A stretch of 52,873 nt of DNA from Rhodovulum sp. PH10 (GCF_000293785.1 NZ_AKZI01000026.1:1-52873), one strand, 5' to 3'; positions 35,823-43,711 are shown, numbered from the stretch's first letter. Notes: generated by a model not told the origin, from the letters alone. Numbers and translations are program-made.

Positions 35823-36427
35823 TCGTCGTCGACGCGAATTTTCTCGTCGTGATGCTCGACCCCATCGCGATGCCGCACATCGTCAAGGGACGGGAGCGTA
35901 TCGAGCTTTTCGTCGCTGATCTGTCCCGAAACCGCGAAGAGGTGATGATTCCGGCTCCGGTGATCGCGGAAATCGTCGCAGGGCGGGTGGACCAAGTCGA
36001 CGAAATTATAGAATCGCTTCGGCGCAACAGAGCATTCAATGTCCAGCCATTCGACGAAGTGGTAGCGATCGAGGCCGGTTTACTGATCCGTGCCGCTGTC
36101 GCCCGCACGCCACCGGGACAACGCGCGCCCGGCTGGAAGGTCGCCATGAAGTTCGACGCGATGGTCGCGGCGACCGCCAAGGTATGGAATGCTAGGGCCG
36201 TGTGCACCGACGACGGCGGCATTGCTAAGTACCTCGCTGGCACAGAGATCGAAGTCATCAAGATTGCTGACCTTCCACTGCCGCCAGAAGACGCACAAGG
36301 GTGCCTTGCGCTCGACCCGCCGCCGGCAGATGTGTCGGCGACTAAATCGCTTCACCGTAACGCCGACCTGTCCGATCTGCCCCCCGGAGAGGACGGAGAG
36401 TCCCTCCGCGATCCGCTGGACCTGTAA
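35819..36427 (+). CDS. PIN-domain nuclease with long C-terminal extension
   Basis: This 202-residue protein has a PIN domain in residues 1-145. Acidic residues are present: Asp in IVVDANFLVVMLD, Glu in PAPVIAEIVAG, Asp in MKFDAMVAATAKVW, and Asp pair in VCTDDGGIAKYL. The last 50 residues (from DLPLPPEDAQ) are an extension not usual in VapC toxins. It overlaps the unknown 238-residue protein gene. The pair is plausibly a toxin-antitoxin or anti-phage cassette carried by the element. The substrate is unknown. Confidence 0.8.
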   Translation: MIVVDANFLVVMLDPIAMPHIVKGRERIELFVADLSRNREEVMIPAPVIAEIVAGRVDQVDEIIESLRRNRAFNVQPFDEVVAIEAGLLIRAAVARTPPGQRAPGWKVAMKFDAMVAATAKVWNARAVCTDDGGIAKYLAGTEIEVIKIADLPLPPEDAQGCLALDPPPADVSATKSLHRNADLSDLPPGEDGESLRDPLDL

Positions 36428-36815
36428 CGACAGCGACAGCGCGTCTGCGAGGCGCCGGCCAGCGGCGAGCTATAGGACGGCGGCTTGGTCGACCCGCCGC
36501 ACGGCGAACACCACCAGCACCAGCTCGGAAGCCGAGGGCTCGACCGTCCGGTCAACGCCGGCACCAGGACGCGAGCGCCTCGGCGAGGCGCACGGCGCGG
36601 CCATCAGCTCGGCGAGGCCGGCCAGCACCAGGCGGCAGCCCGAGCGGCCGGCGCGACGCCGCGGCCAGCGGTCAGCACAGCCGTCTGGTCGAGCGACCGA
36701 CGATCAGCGCGAGCACCGCGGCGCCGCGCCCGAACAGAAACGGCCGGCACCGTGAGGCGCCGACCGTTGCCGTTCCGCTGGCTCATCCGCAATCGGAGGA
36801 CTGGTCGCGTCGTGA
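36428..36815. repeat. Gene-free stretch with degenerate GC-rich repeats (copy C)
   Basis: No gene is seen. About 36536-36660 matches the 34640-34750 and 34530-34605 stretches on the left side of the PIN cassette (by eye more than 80% over about 75 bases for the best parts). Fragments similar to 33745-33782 occur at 36440-36465. The repeats thus flank the two-gene cassette in direct orientation. Confidence 0.55.
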
Positions 36816-37163
36816 TCAGCTCGTTGGCGACACCGCCGTCCGTGCGATGCGTACAACATCCGTGATCACGTTCATCATCCTGATCCGCGCAGCCTCGCCG
36901 GACAGGCGCCGCGCATCCTGGGTCGCCTGCCCGATTGTTGCGGCGCGCGTGTCGAGGCGGCCCGCGTGGTGATCATGTCACGATCGACCGCTGCGGCGCG
37001 CGCGTGCCACATCGAGGGCGAGTGCCGTCGTCGCCAGAAGATCGAGCAGCTAAGCGCGGCTCGCATCAGTCGCGATCCCGGCGACGCGGTCGCGCCACTC
37101 GCGGCCGGCGAGATCGGCGGAGCTACCTGTCGGTTCAACATCGCAAACCCGGTGATCTGTCAT
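36816..37163 (-). pseudogene. Broken element gene with two in-frame stops
   Basis: From ATG 37163 one frame of 116 codons reads like a helical protein, but it is cut by TAG at 37050-37052 and TGA at 36978-36980. Pieces: DLAGREWRDRVAGIATDASRA, stop, LLDLLATTALALDVARARR, stop, then QATQDARRLSGEAARIRMMNV to a final TGA at 36816. The same phase and similar composition on both sides of the stops argue for a decayed gene. Three tiny separate genes are less likely because the second piece has no start codon. Original function unknown. Confidence 0.5.
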
Positions 37164-37195
37164 CGCGCCTCACAGCTCATGATCTGATCGAGGTG

Positions 37196-37318
37196 CGCCC
37201 GGGGCGGCATGTCCGAACGCCCCGGGCGCGGAAAGGTCGCGGCTGGTTTCATGAAGCACGCGACCTCCACACGACGTGCGCCCGGGGCGAGCGGACAAAG
37301 ACTCTCGCTCCGGGCGCG
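37196..37318. repeat. Two related GC-rich hairpins
   Basis: Hairpin one: CGCCCGGGGCG (37196-37206) pairs perfectly with 37218-37228. Hairpin two: a 14-bp stem of GCGCCCGGGGCGAG with CTCGCTCCGGGCGC (one G-T pair), between about 37281 and 37318. Both share the GCCCGGGGCG core. They lie downstream of the Ala/Pro-rich gene and may end or process its transcript. No T-run follows on either strand. Confidence 0.5.
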
Positions 37319-37393
37319 GTGCGCGGTCACGTCGCTCGCCGTGACGGCGCAGCGGGCGGCCGGTTCGCGGCGGGCCGGGCCGCCAGATCGGCG

Positions 37394-37963
37394 TCAGGTC
37401 TGCGACGCGGGAAGCCGAATGCGCTCGGTCGCGAGCCCCTCCATGTAGCTGGAATACCGGTCCGCGTCGGCGAACTCGCGCTGCAGCGCGGCCGAGGCGT
37501 GCCAGCGCTCGCGCCAGACCGCCGGCCGCTGCGACGGGGGCATGTCGAGCGACTTCACGGCGGCGAGGGCGTCGCGGTTCGTGACGGTCGGAAGGGCGAG
37601 CGGGCGAGACATGTCGGAACCTCCGGTGTTCTGGACGGTGGACGCAGGTGGCGCCGCGGCGGTCCGCCGGGCCGGGGCCGCCGGCCTCGCGACGGTGGAC
37701 GGAGCCGCAGTACGAGCCGCCGGAGCCGCCGGCTTCGCGGGAGCGACCGCCGCAGTGCGAGCCGCCGGAGTCGGCTTGCGGGCGGGGCCAGCCGGCGTAG
37801 TGCGCGTGGCGGCCGGCATCGCCTTCGCGGGGACGGGACGGCGGGCAGGCGACGATGCCGCCGCCGGCAGTGGCTTCGCCGGCGGCACATCAACCGGCCG
37901 GACGCCGAGCGCGCGTGGCACCTGATCCGGCGCCAGCCCGGCGAGATAGACGTTGACGAGCAT
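37394..37963 (-). CDS. Ala/Pro-rich element protein
   Basis: This 189-residue protein (two more if the GTG at 37969, which overlaps the upstream stop, is used) has three parts. An N-terminal block LVNVYLAGLAPDQVPRALG is followed by about 100 residues of Ala, Pro, Thr and Arg-rich linker, and a C-terminal folded part (RDALAAVKSLDMPPSQRPA, REFADADRYSSYMEGLATE). The long linker suggests a tether between two binding modules. It lies where a portal or capsid gene would be expected in a phage but resembles neither. Confidence 0.6.
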   Translation of the reverse strand: MLVNVYLAGLAPDQVPRALGVRPVDVPPAKPLPAAASSPARRPVPAKAMPAATRTTPAGPARKPTPAARTAAVAPAKPAAPAARTAAPSTVARPAAPARRTAAAPPASTVQNTGGSDMSRPLALPTVTNRDALAAVKSLDMPPSQRPAVWRERWHASAALQREFADADRYSSYMEGLATERIRLPASQT

Positions 37964-37965
37964 AC

Positions 37966-38604
37966 TCACGACGAGGCCCCCGTACGCGGCAGCTTGATGG
38001 ATTCGAGCAGCGCGAGCTTGGACCCGCTGCCGATGTACTCGCGCGGGTAATAGCCGGGTAATTTCGCGTTCGCGAGGCCGGCAACCTGGTGCCCGAACTG
38101 AGCCGCGGCGCCCTCGCCGTCGCGCGCACCGATCAGGTCCTGCAAGCTCGGCTCGATCAGGTCGTGCCGATCCGCATCGCCGAGCACCCGGCTGGTGTCG
38201 TGCCACGCGCGATCGAGATCACGATAGGAGACGAGTGCTGCCGCAAGCGCCGCAGCGGCCTCGTGGATGTCGAGCAGCACCCGCCGCAGCTCGGCCCGGC
38301 GACCGCGGTTCTCGGCCGCGAGACGCTCCAAGCCGGCCATTCGCTCGCGTGCCTCGGCCTCGGCAATGCGGGCGGTGTATTCCTCGACCGCCGCGCACGC
38401 GCGCTCCACGTCGCGATTCGCGATCGTGATCTTCGCTTCGACCCCCGCGACCTGGTCGTCGGTGCCGTCGAGCAGAAGCCGGCGGCGCTCGGCCTCCAGC
38501 TCGGCCACCGTCGCTTCGAGGTCGCGAACGCTGATCTTCGTGACAGCGTTGCGCAGCTCGGCCGCGGTCAGGTTCGATTTTTTCAACAGCCCGAGGAATG
38601 ACAT
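37966..38604 (-). CDS. Coiled-coil element protein
   Basis: This 212-residue protein starts at MSFLGLLKKS (38604). Residues about 15-130 are heptad-like and charged (VRDLEATVAELEAERRRLLLDG; RERMAGLERLAAENRGRRAELRRVLLD, quoted in part as RDLEATVAELEAERRR). The C terminus holds LPGYYPREYIGSGSKL. No motif of a head, tail or scaffold family was recognised, although scaffold-like proteins can look like this. It is followed directly by the Ala/Pro-rich gene. Confidence 0.62.
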   Translation of the reverse strand: MSFLGLLKKSNLTAAELRNAVTKISVRDLEATVAELEAERRRLLLDGTDDQVAGVEAKITIANRDVERACAAVEEYTARIAEAEARERMAGLERLAAENRGRRAELRRVLLDIHEAAAALAAALVSYRDLDRAWHDTSRVLGDADRHDLIEPSLQDLIGARDGEGAAAQFGHQVAGLANAKLPGYYPREYIGSGSKLALLESIKLPRTGASS

Positions 38605-38755
38605 CCGATCTCGCTCCGGTTCGACCTGATCACGATGCGGATCGCACCTCGAGTCGGCAAGGCGCCAAACCGGGCAGAAGTGGGCAGAACCGGGGATCAT
38701 CCAAAGCCGGGCGGGCACATCAGTCCGGGGAAATTCCCCGAAGCGACGATCGTGA
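38605..38755. promoter_or_regulatory. Intergenic stretch with second GGGGAA/TTCCCC palindrome
   Basis: CGGGGAA–A–TTCCCCG at 38726-38740 is the second member of the palindrome family, with CGTGATCA at 38751. It separates the terminase set from the coiled-coil gene, so it could end or control transcription of the latter. Confidence 0.5.
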
Positions 38756-39076
38756 TCACTCGTCCGCGATCCCTCGGTAGATGCGACCATCGCGGAAGGC
38801 GGCATATCGTAGCATGTCGACCTTCCACCGACCGCCGACCTTGTGGCCGATCTCATGCTGATCGCACCAGCGTTTCAAGGTGTCCACGCTGTGCCCGGTC
38901 CGGCGCGCTGCATCCTTGATCGGAACGAGGTGCGACCGGGAGGTTTCCGGCACGTCGAGACGCGCGCGAAGCTCGACCACCTCGGCCGCCAACGCATCGT
39001 AACCGGATTGGAGCGCCGCCAGTCTGGCCGACAGCTCGGCGATGGTCGGCGCCTTGATGCTTTGTTCGTTTGCCAC
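38756..39076 (-). CDS. Small HTH protein after the terminase
   Basis: This 106-residue protein begins at a GTG (39076) with GAGGAG upstream, overlapping no gene but only 11 bases after the terminase stop. Residues about 8-45 are a leucine-rich coiled coil (IAELSARLAALQSGYDALAAEV), and residues 55-95 look like an excisionase/MerR-type helix-turn-helix (IKDAARRTGHSVDTLKRWC, VGGRWKVDMLRY). In phages a head-tail joining protein usually follows the terminase; a DNA-binding protein here is unusual. Confidence 0.65.
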   Translation of the reverse strand: MANEQSIKAPTIAELSARLAALQSGYDALAAEVVELRARLDVPETSRSHLVPIKDAARRTGHSVDTLKRWCDQHEIGHKVGGRWKVDMLRYAAFRDGRIYRGIADE

Positions 39077-39087
39077 GTCCGCGCTCC

Positions 39088-41214
39088 TCAGTCGTACCGA
39101 TCGCCGATCCCGCGTGAGAGCACACGGCGGCCGCGCACTGGCGTCGGCGCGAGCGGCACGAGCGGCTTCGACGGGCGGGTCGGCGCAGCCGGAGCCGGTG
39201 CCGAGAACAGGTCCTCGGCCGGCGGCTCGCTGCCCCACGCATCGGCCGCGCGCTCGGCCCATTGTGCCGGCGTCCACCCGTCCACCTTCATCAACCAAGC
39301 GAGCGCCCGCGAGCCGACCGCGATGTCGAGCGCCTCGTTCGCCCGGCCCGGCATCTTCCGCCATTCACGCTGATCGCCCGGCCGCTCGAGCAGCGCGCGC
39401 CGCGCCTTGCCCTTGGCCTGTGCTTTCGGGTCGTACAAAATCTCGGCCGTGAGCTGCTTCGCGTAGTCCTCGCCGATCCAGCCCGGGAGATGCAGCGTGC
39501 CGCGGCCGAACCGGCCGTCCGCGTCCGGCCCGGCCGCGAGCTGACGAAGCCCCTGGTACACGGTCGACTTCAAGGCGAAGGTGCCGATGAAGTGCAGCCG
39601 GACCGCGCGGGCGCGAAGCTTCGTGCCGAGGTGATTGTTGAGCGGTACGTTCTTGACGTTGCACGGCAGCGCGTCCCGGGCGCGGACGCCGGCCGCGCCG
39701 CGGCAGACCCGCAGATTGTGCCGGCCGAGCGCGCGCTGGTAGATCAGCGGCGAGACGTAACCGGTATCGATGCCCCAAGCGCTCACCGGCAACGTCACGC
39801 CGTTCGCGGTCGGCCAGCTCGCGGCGAGCAGCGCGTCCACTTCCTGCCATGCCTCGTCGGTCTCGGCCGGGTGCGGAATCACGCCGCAGTCGATGAGCCA
39901 TCCCTGGCACTCGGCGCCCCACGCCCAGATGCCCCATTCGAGTCGGTCGCCCTGCACGTCGATGAAGCCCGTGAGCAGGCACGCCGGCCACGGCACCGTG
40001 CCGCGCAGCCACTCGGCCCGCGCCTCGAGGAGCTTCTGCCAGTCCGGGGCGTCGGCGCTCGGATCGTAGGGCCGGCCGAGGTCCTGTTGCGAGAAGACTT
40101 TTAGCTTGATCGGGTTGCCGCGCGCGTCCTCGCCGCGCGACCAGATGTCCGACCAGCTCTCGAAATTCGAGTAGCCCGACCACCACGAATAGGACGGGTG
40201 CCAATCGCGGCACCGGCCCTCGCACGGCGCGCACTCCCACTGTGCGAGGTCGGCCGGCTTGATCACGCCGGGCACCGGTGGATCGCGCTCGGCGACCCGT
40301 GTCGCGATCCAGCGCCCTCGGGCGAGCATATCGGCACGGTGCACCTGGTCGATCAGCGACCCGCAGTCCGGGCAGGCGAAGGTGACGCGCTGGTTCGTCG
40401 ACTCGGACGGCGGCTGCATCCGCTCGTAGTCGAGCGGCGCGAAGCTGCCGCACTCCGGACATGGGAGATAAGCGCGGCGCTGGTCGCCGGCCTCGTACAG
40501 CTCCGTGATGCGGCAGTCGCCGAGCAGGCCCGGCGTGCTGCTCACATAGGTCTTGGCGAGGTCGCCCCACGACTTCTGACGCGCCTGCGCCTGTGCGATC
40601 GGCGAGCCGCGGCCGTCCACGTCGATTGGATACTCGCTGATCTCGTCCATCGCGAGGTAGCGGATCGAGATGCCCTGCAGGCCCTTCGAGGAGGAGGCCG
40701 TGACGATCTGGGCGAAGCCGCCGGCGAAGCGCTTGAAGCTCGTCGTGCTTGCGGCTTCGTCGCGGCTGTTCTCGGGCTTCACGCGGTGGCGTATCTGCGG
40801 CGACGCATCGATCGTCGGCTGCAGCTTGACCCGGTTGAATTTCACGGCCTCGTCGAGCGACGGCAGCACGACCAGCATCGGCCCGGGTGCGCGGTCGACG
40901 ATGTAGCCGAACCAGTTGACGATCACCTCGGTCTTGACGATCTGCGCCGAGCCCATGTTGACCACCAGTCGTGCGGGGTGGTCGGGGTGCAGGCAATCCA
41001 TGATCTCGCGGGCGAGCGGCACGCGCGAGGTGAGCCATGGGCCGGGGAACCGCGAGCCCGACTCGGCGGAGACGACGCGGAAGCAATCGGCCCATTCCGA
41101 GACGGTCAGTTCTTGTTCCGGCCGGGCGGCCCGGGCGAGCGCAGCCGCGACGACATGCCGGCCGTTCGGCATCGACCGGAAGCGGGAGCGCAGCTCGGCG
41201 GCGAGTGTCGTCAC
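39088..41214 (-). CDS. Phage terminase large subunit, GpA family
   Basis: This 708-residue packaging motor-nuclease is of the lambda GpA type. The N-terminal ATPase has a divergent Walker A (GSAQIVKTE near residue 98) and a clear Walker B (YLAMDEISEYP near 190). Two Cys4 zinc motifs, CPECG and CPDCG, lie near residues 245 and 280, as in the family. The C-terminal nuclease region includes GFIDVQGDRLEWG and WGIDTGYVSP with acidic residues. The GTG start at 41214 overlaps the small-subunit stop. The gene appears full length, so the element could still package DNA if given a portal and heads from another phage. Confidence 0.9.
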   Translation of the reverse strand: MTTLAAELRSRFRSMPNGRHVVAAALARAARPEQELTVSEWADCFRVVSAESGSRFPGPWLTSRVPLAREIMDCLHPDHPARLVVNMGSAQIVKTEVIVNWFGYIVDRAPGPMLVVLPSLDEAVKFNRVKLQPTIDASPQIRHRVKPENSRDEAASTTSFKRFAGGFAQIVTASSSKGLQGISIRYLAMDEISEYPIDVDGRGSPIAQAQARQKSWGDLAKTYVSSTPGLLGDCRITELYEAGDQRRAYLPCPECGSFAPLDYERMQPPSESTNQRVTFACPDCGSLIDQVHRADMLARGRWIATRVAERDPPVPGVIKPADLAQWECAPCEGRCRDWHPSYSWWSGYSNFESWSDIWSRGEDARGNPIKLKVFSQQDLGRPYDPSADAPDWQKLLEARAEWLRGTVPWPACLLTGFIDVQGDRLEWGIWAWGAECQGWLIDCGVIPHPAETDEAWQEVDALLAASWPTANGVTLPVSAWGIDTGYVSPLIYQRALGRHNLRVCRGAAGVRARDALPCNVKNVPLNNHLGTKLRARAVRLHFIGTFALKSTVYQGLRQLAAGPDADGRFGRGTLHLPGWIGEDYAKQLTAEILYDPKAQAKGKARRALLERPGDQREWRKMPGRANEALDIAVGSRALAWLMKVDGWTPAQWAERAADAWGSEPPAEDLFSAPAPAAPTRPSKPLVPLAPTPVRGRRVLSRGIGDRYD

Positions 41215-41813
41215 GAGGCGCCCTCCGTCGCGGTCGCCGCCATGGTGCTCGGCGAGTTGGCATCGGAGGTCGTGCCGGCTTCGATTGCGGCGACCAGCTC
41301 GGCCATGGCGCGAGCGAATGCGTCCTGCCCCTTGTTCCCGAGCTGGCGGAGGAACGGCCGCACCAGGCGCGGCTCGACCCCGAGGCGCTGGCCGAGCTGC
41401 TCCGCAGTGTCGTTGATCGCAAGGTCGAAGGCGGCCCGCATCGCCGCGACGGCCGCGTGCGCCCCGTCGACCACCTCGGCCACCGAGGTGATGTGCCGTT
41501 CCTCGCGCGCCAGCTCGAGTTCCCGCAGTCGCGCCTCGGCGTCGACCTTGCGGGCCTGACTGTCGGACTTCGATCGCGCCGGGGCGAACGGCTTGGCGTC
41601 GCCGAGGCGGATGTTCTTCGCCCGATGCTCCCGCAGCACGTCGAACGACACCAGCGTCTCGCGCCCGCGCCGCACCGGTCCGAGCGCAGCGGCGTGGCTG
41701 CTCACGTAGCGCGACAGCGTCGACCGGTCGACCCGATCGCCGATCGCCGCGAGCCGCGCGGCCGCTTCGGTGAGGCTCACCAGGTCGTCGGGCTGATCCG
41801 TGCACGATTGCAT
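41211..41813 (-). CDS. Phage terminase small subunit, Nu1-like
   Basis: This 200-residue protein has an N-terminal helix-turn-helix (VSLTEAAARLAAIGDRVDRSTLSRYV, quoted in part as VSLTEAAARLAAIG then STLSRYV) that would bind the packaging site. A charged helix follows (EARLRELELAREERH) and then a C-terminal region likely to contact the large subunit. Overlap with the large subunit gene (GTGA) supports the pairing. In satellites, such a protein redirects packaging to the satellite genome. The cos or pac site is not identified. Confidence 0.8.
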   Translation of the reverse strand: MQSCTDQPDDLVSLTEAAARLAAIGDRVDRSTLSRYVSSHAAALGPVRRGRETLVSFDVLREHRAKNIRLGDAKPFAPARSKSDSQARKVDAEARLRELELAREERHITSVAEVVDGAHAAVAAMRAAFDLAINDTAEQLGQRLGVEPRLVRPFLRQLGNKGQDAFARAMAELVAAIEAGTTSDANSPSTMAATATEGAS

Positions 41814-41825
41814 GTAACCCGTTCC

Positions 41826-43247
41826 TCACGTGTACCTGTCGCGGCCCGGCGCCACTAAAAACTTCTCGGAGGTTTCCCGATCGCTTGCCTCTGCAACGTC
41901 AGAAGGACCCGCGACCACGCTGGCGGCTGCGATGCCTACGAGACGCCTCGCTCGGCAGCGCTGCGCATCGTGATCACTGCGGAGAATTTCCCCGCAGTGA
42001 TCGGGCTCGCGCACCTTACAAGCCGAGGCGTCACCGCCCTGCGGCGTTACCTCACGCTCCGCACGTGGCCGCAGCGCGGCCACGTGGGAGGATGGCGTGG
42101 AGATCGGGAGGAAGCGGGAGGATGGATCGTCGACTTTAACCCCGGAACCAGCGTCGGATCGTGTGTTGTCTCGGCTGGCTGCAGGCGGCGCAGTTGCACC
42201 CCTCATCCTCGCCAGCTCCGCACCTGAGGACACGACAGAGGCGCCCGTAGTGGCGGGCGCCGTCGTCGGCCCGCAAGGTGCGGGTGAGACTCGCCCACGG
42301 CCCCCCATATTAGAACAAGAAACCTGCTGGCCTCGCACTTGTCTCACAGCTGATTTTGAGGCTTCATTCGTTTGAATTCGGGCCACCGCTCCCCCTTGTG
42401 GCGGAGGCGGGCGCTCGACATGCTCCCGTTCGCCGGCCGATCCTCCCTTCGCCTTCCGCCGACGATACCAAGTGGCACGGCTGATCCCCTCTGCCTCCCA
42501 CGGCCGCCACGCTTCGGCCGATGGTGCCTCGTACTCGGCGCGCGACCGCGCACCACTGGCACGACGACGAGCGCGGTCAGTCTCGCGGCGCCTTTCCTTC
42601 CGCGCCTCGGTGCGCTGCGCCTTGTTCATGTCGACCGCGCCGATAGTCGTGATCGCGAGCTGCTTCCGTTCGGCAGCGGTGAGGTGAAGCCGCCACGCAA
42701 GAGTGTCGGCGGAGAATTTGATGGGGTTTGCGATGGATCGAATCGCCAGCGCAGTCGCCTCCGCGGTGGACAGCCACGGCGCCCAAAGCTGCGCCCACTG
42801 CACGATATGGCGTTCGGCGTCTGGCCCAAGATGGACGATGTGCTGCGCCACAATCTTCAGATCGTCGTGGCCCGCGTCGTCGTCGGGGAGTTCGGTGCCG
42901 TAGCGGAACCGGAACAAGCGTTCCAGCTCGCGCAAGCGGATGAGCGTAATAAGCCGGTTCCCGCCCGTCTCACCGGCGGCGGGCGACGCCTCCGGCTTCG
43001 TTGCGCTCGCGCACCAAGCATAACGCCGCGCGACCTCCCGATGGCCGGGCCGGTCCTTCGGTGAGCCGTCGCGGAACAGCTTCGTCGCCGCTGCCGCGAT
43101 CGTTGCCGCTCGGGCACGAGCTCGACCGGTGCGCACAGCGTCCAACGCAGCCTTGGCGCGAGCGACCTCGCGCAGCTCGGCGACGAGGCGGCGCTCGACC
43201 AGATCGAGCCTGGCATAGTGTTCTTGTTCAGCGCGGGTCGACAGCAT
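41826..43247 (-). CDS. Phage-type protein of unknown function with degenerate C terminus
   Basis: The frame has 473 codons from ATG 43247. Residues about 1-280 match a protein type common in alphaproteobacterial prophages: RLRELERLFRFRYG, LPDDDAGHDDL, HLTAAERKQLAITTIGAVDMNKAQR, then a very basic ERRRETDRARRR and WEAEGISRATWYRRRKAKG. Function is unknown; the basic part with the GISRATWYRR helix suggests DNA binding. The last about 180 codons are low-complexity and contain the palindrome at 41972-42002. The true protein may therefore be shorter, with an ancestral stop lost. Confidence 0.65.
   Translation of the reverse strand: MLSTRAEQEHYARLDLVERRLVAELREVARAKAALDAVRTGRARARAATIAAAATKLFRDGSPKDRPGHREVARRYAWCASATKPEASPAAGETGGNRLITLIRLRELERLFRFRYGTELPDDDAGHDDLKIVAQHIVHLGPDAERHIVQWAQLWAPWLSTAEATALAIRSIANPIKFSADTLAWRLHLTAAERKQLAITTIGAVDMNKAQRTEARKERRRETDRARRRASGARSRAEYEAPSAEAWRPWEAEGISRATWYRRRKAKGGSAGEREHVERPPPPQGGAVARIQTNEASKSAVRQVRGQQVSCSNMGGRGRVSPAPCGPTTAPATTGASVVSSGAELARMRGATAPPAASRDNTRSDAGSGVKVDDPSSRFLPISTPSSHVAALRPRAEREVTPQGGDASACKVREPDHCGEILRSDHDAQRCRARRLVGIAAASVVAGPSDVAEASDRETSEKFLVAPGRDRYT
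41972..42002. repeat. 31-bp palindrome, third member of the family
   Basis: Arms of 15 bp (GATCACTGCGGAGAA and TTCCCCGCAGTGATC, one mismatch) surround a central T. It lies about 160 bases upstream of the small terminase gene, inside the degenerate end of the preceding frame. A site controlling terminase expression or a packaging site are possible roles. Confidence 0.6.
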
Positions 43248-43581
43248 GGACAGCCATCGGCGCCAGGCGCACGCCGCGCCAGAGCACGATGCTCGATTTG
43301 TGGCTCCGGAGCCCCAGCGCATGCAGGCCGCGGGCGAGCGCCGTCGCGCTCAGTCGAGGCGCGCCGGTGCCGGTGGCCCATTCCAGATAGGCTGCGAGCA
43401 GCGCCGCAGCGCGCTCCGAACCGCCGGGCTCACGGACACAGCGAGCCCGCACGAACGCGGCGACCGCGTCGGCAGGTTCCGCGACCGCCGCACCGGCGAG
43501 GGCGTCCCGCAGGGCCGTCCCGAGTGCCGCGCCGAGTCGGCGCGCCGCCGCCTCCCGCTTCCGGGTGGACTGCTCGGCCAT
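43228..43581 (-). CDS. Stand-alone primase C-terminal-like domain protein
   Basis: This 117-residue protein resembles the winged-helix C terminus of P4-type phage primase-helicases: AVAAFVRARCVREPGGSERAAALLAAYLEWA (quoted as AVAAFVRARCV then LLAAYLEWA), then ATALARGLHALGLRSHKSS and VLWRGVRL. The primase and helicase domains themselves are absent. It is the first gene of the minus-strand set and overlaps the next gene by 20 bases. It may bind the replication origin, or be a remnant. Confidence 0.65.
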   Translation of the reverse strand: MAEQSTRKREAAARRLGAALGTALRDALAGAAVAEPADAVAAFVRARCVREPGGSERAAALLAAYLEWATGTGAPRLSATALARGLHALGLRSHKSSIVLWRGVRLAPMAVHAVDPR

Positions 43582-43632
43582 GTTCCCGAACGGGAGGGTA
43601 ATCTCGACGGTGATGGTCAGGGCCGCGGACGT

Positions 43633-43681
43633 TCCGACTTCGGGCTTTCCCGGGCCGGATTTCGGGGGCCTCGAAGTCGGA
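43633..43681. promoter_or_regulatory. Inverted repeat upstream of the first backbone gene
   Basis: TCCGACTTCG (43633-43642) and CGAAGTCGGA (43672-43681) are perfect 10-bp arms 29 bases apart, just inside the right end. They could bind a regulator or integrase accessory protein. Confidence 0.4.
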
Positions 43682-43711
43682 TAGAGCGTTGATCGATCGT
43701 GGTTTTTTTCA

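Noticed and set aside
36966-37187. Plus-strand 73-residue frame over the broken gene
   Set aside because: It has no ribosome site, and its composition is poorer than that of the minus-strand frame with two stops.
28232-43581. A complete prophage or gene transfer agent
   Set aside because: No portal, capsid, protease, tail or lysis gene could be recognised in any frame between the attachment repeats.
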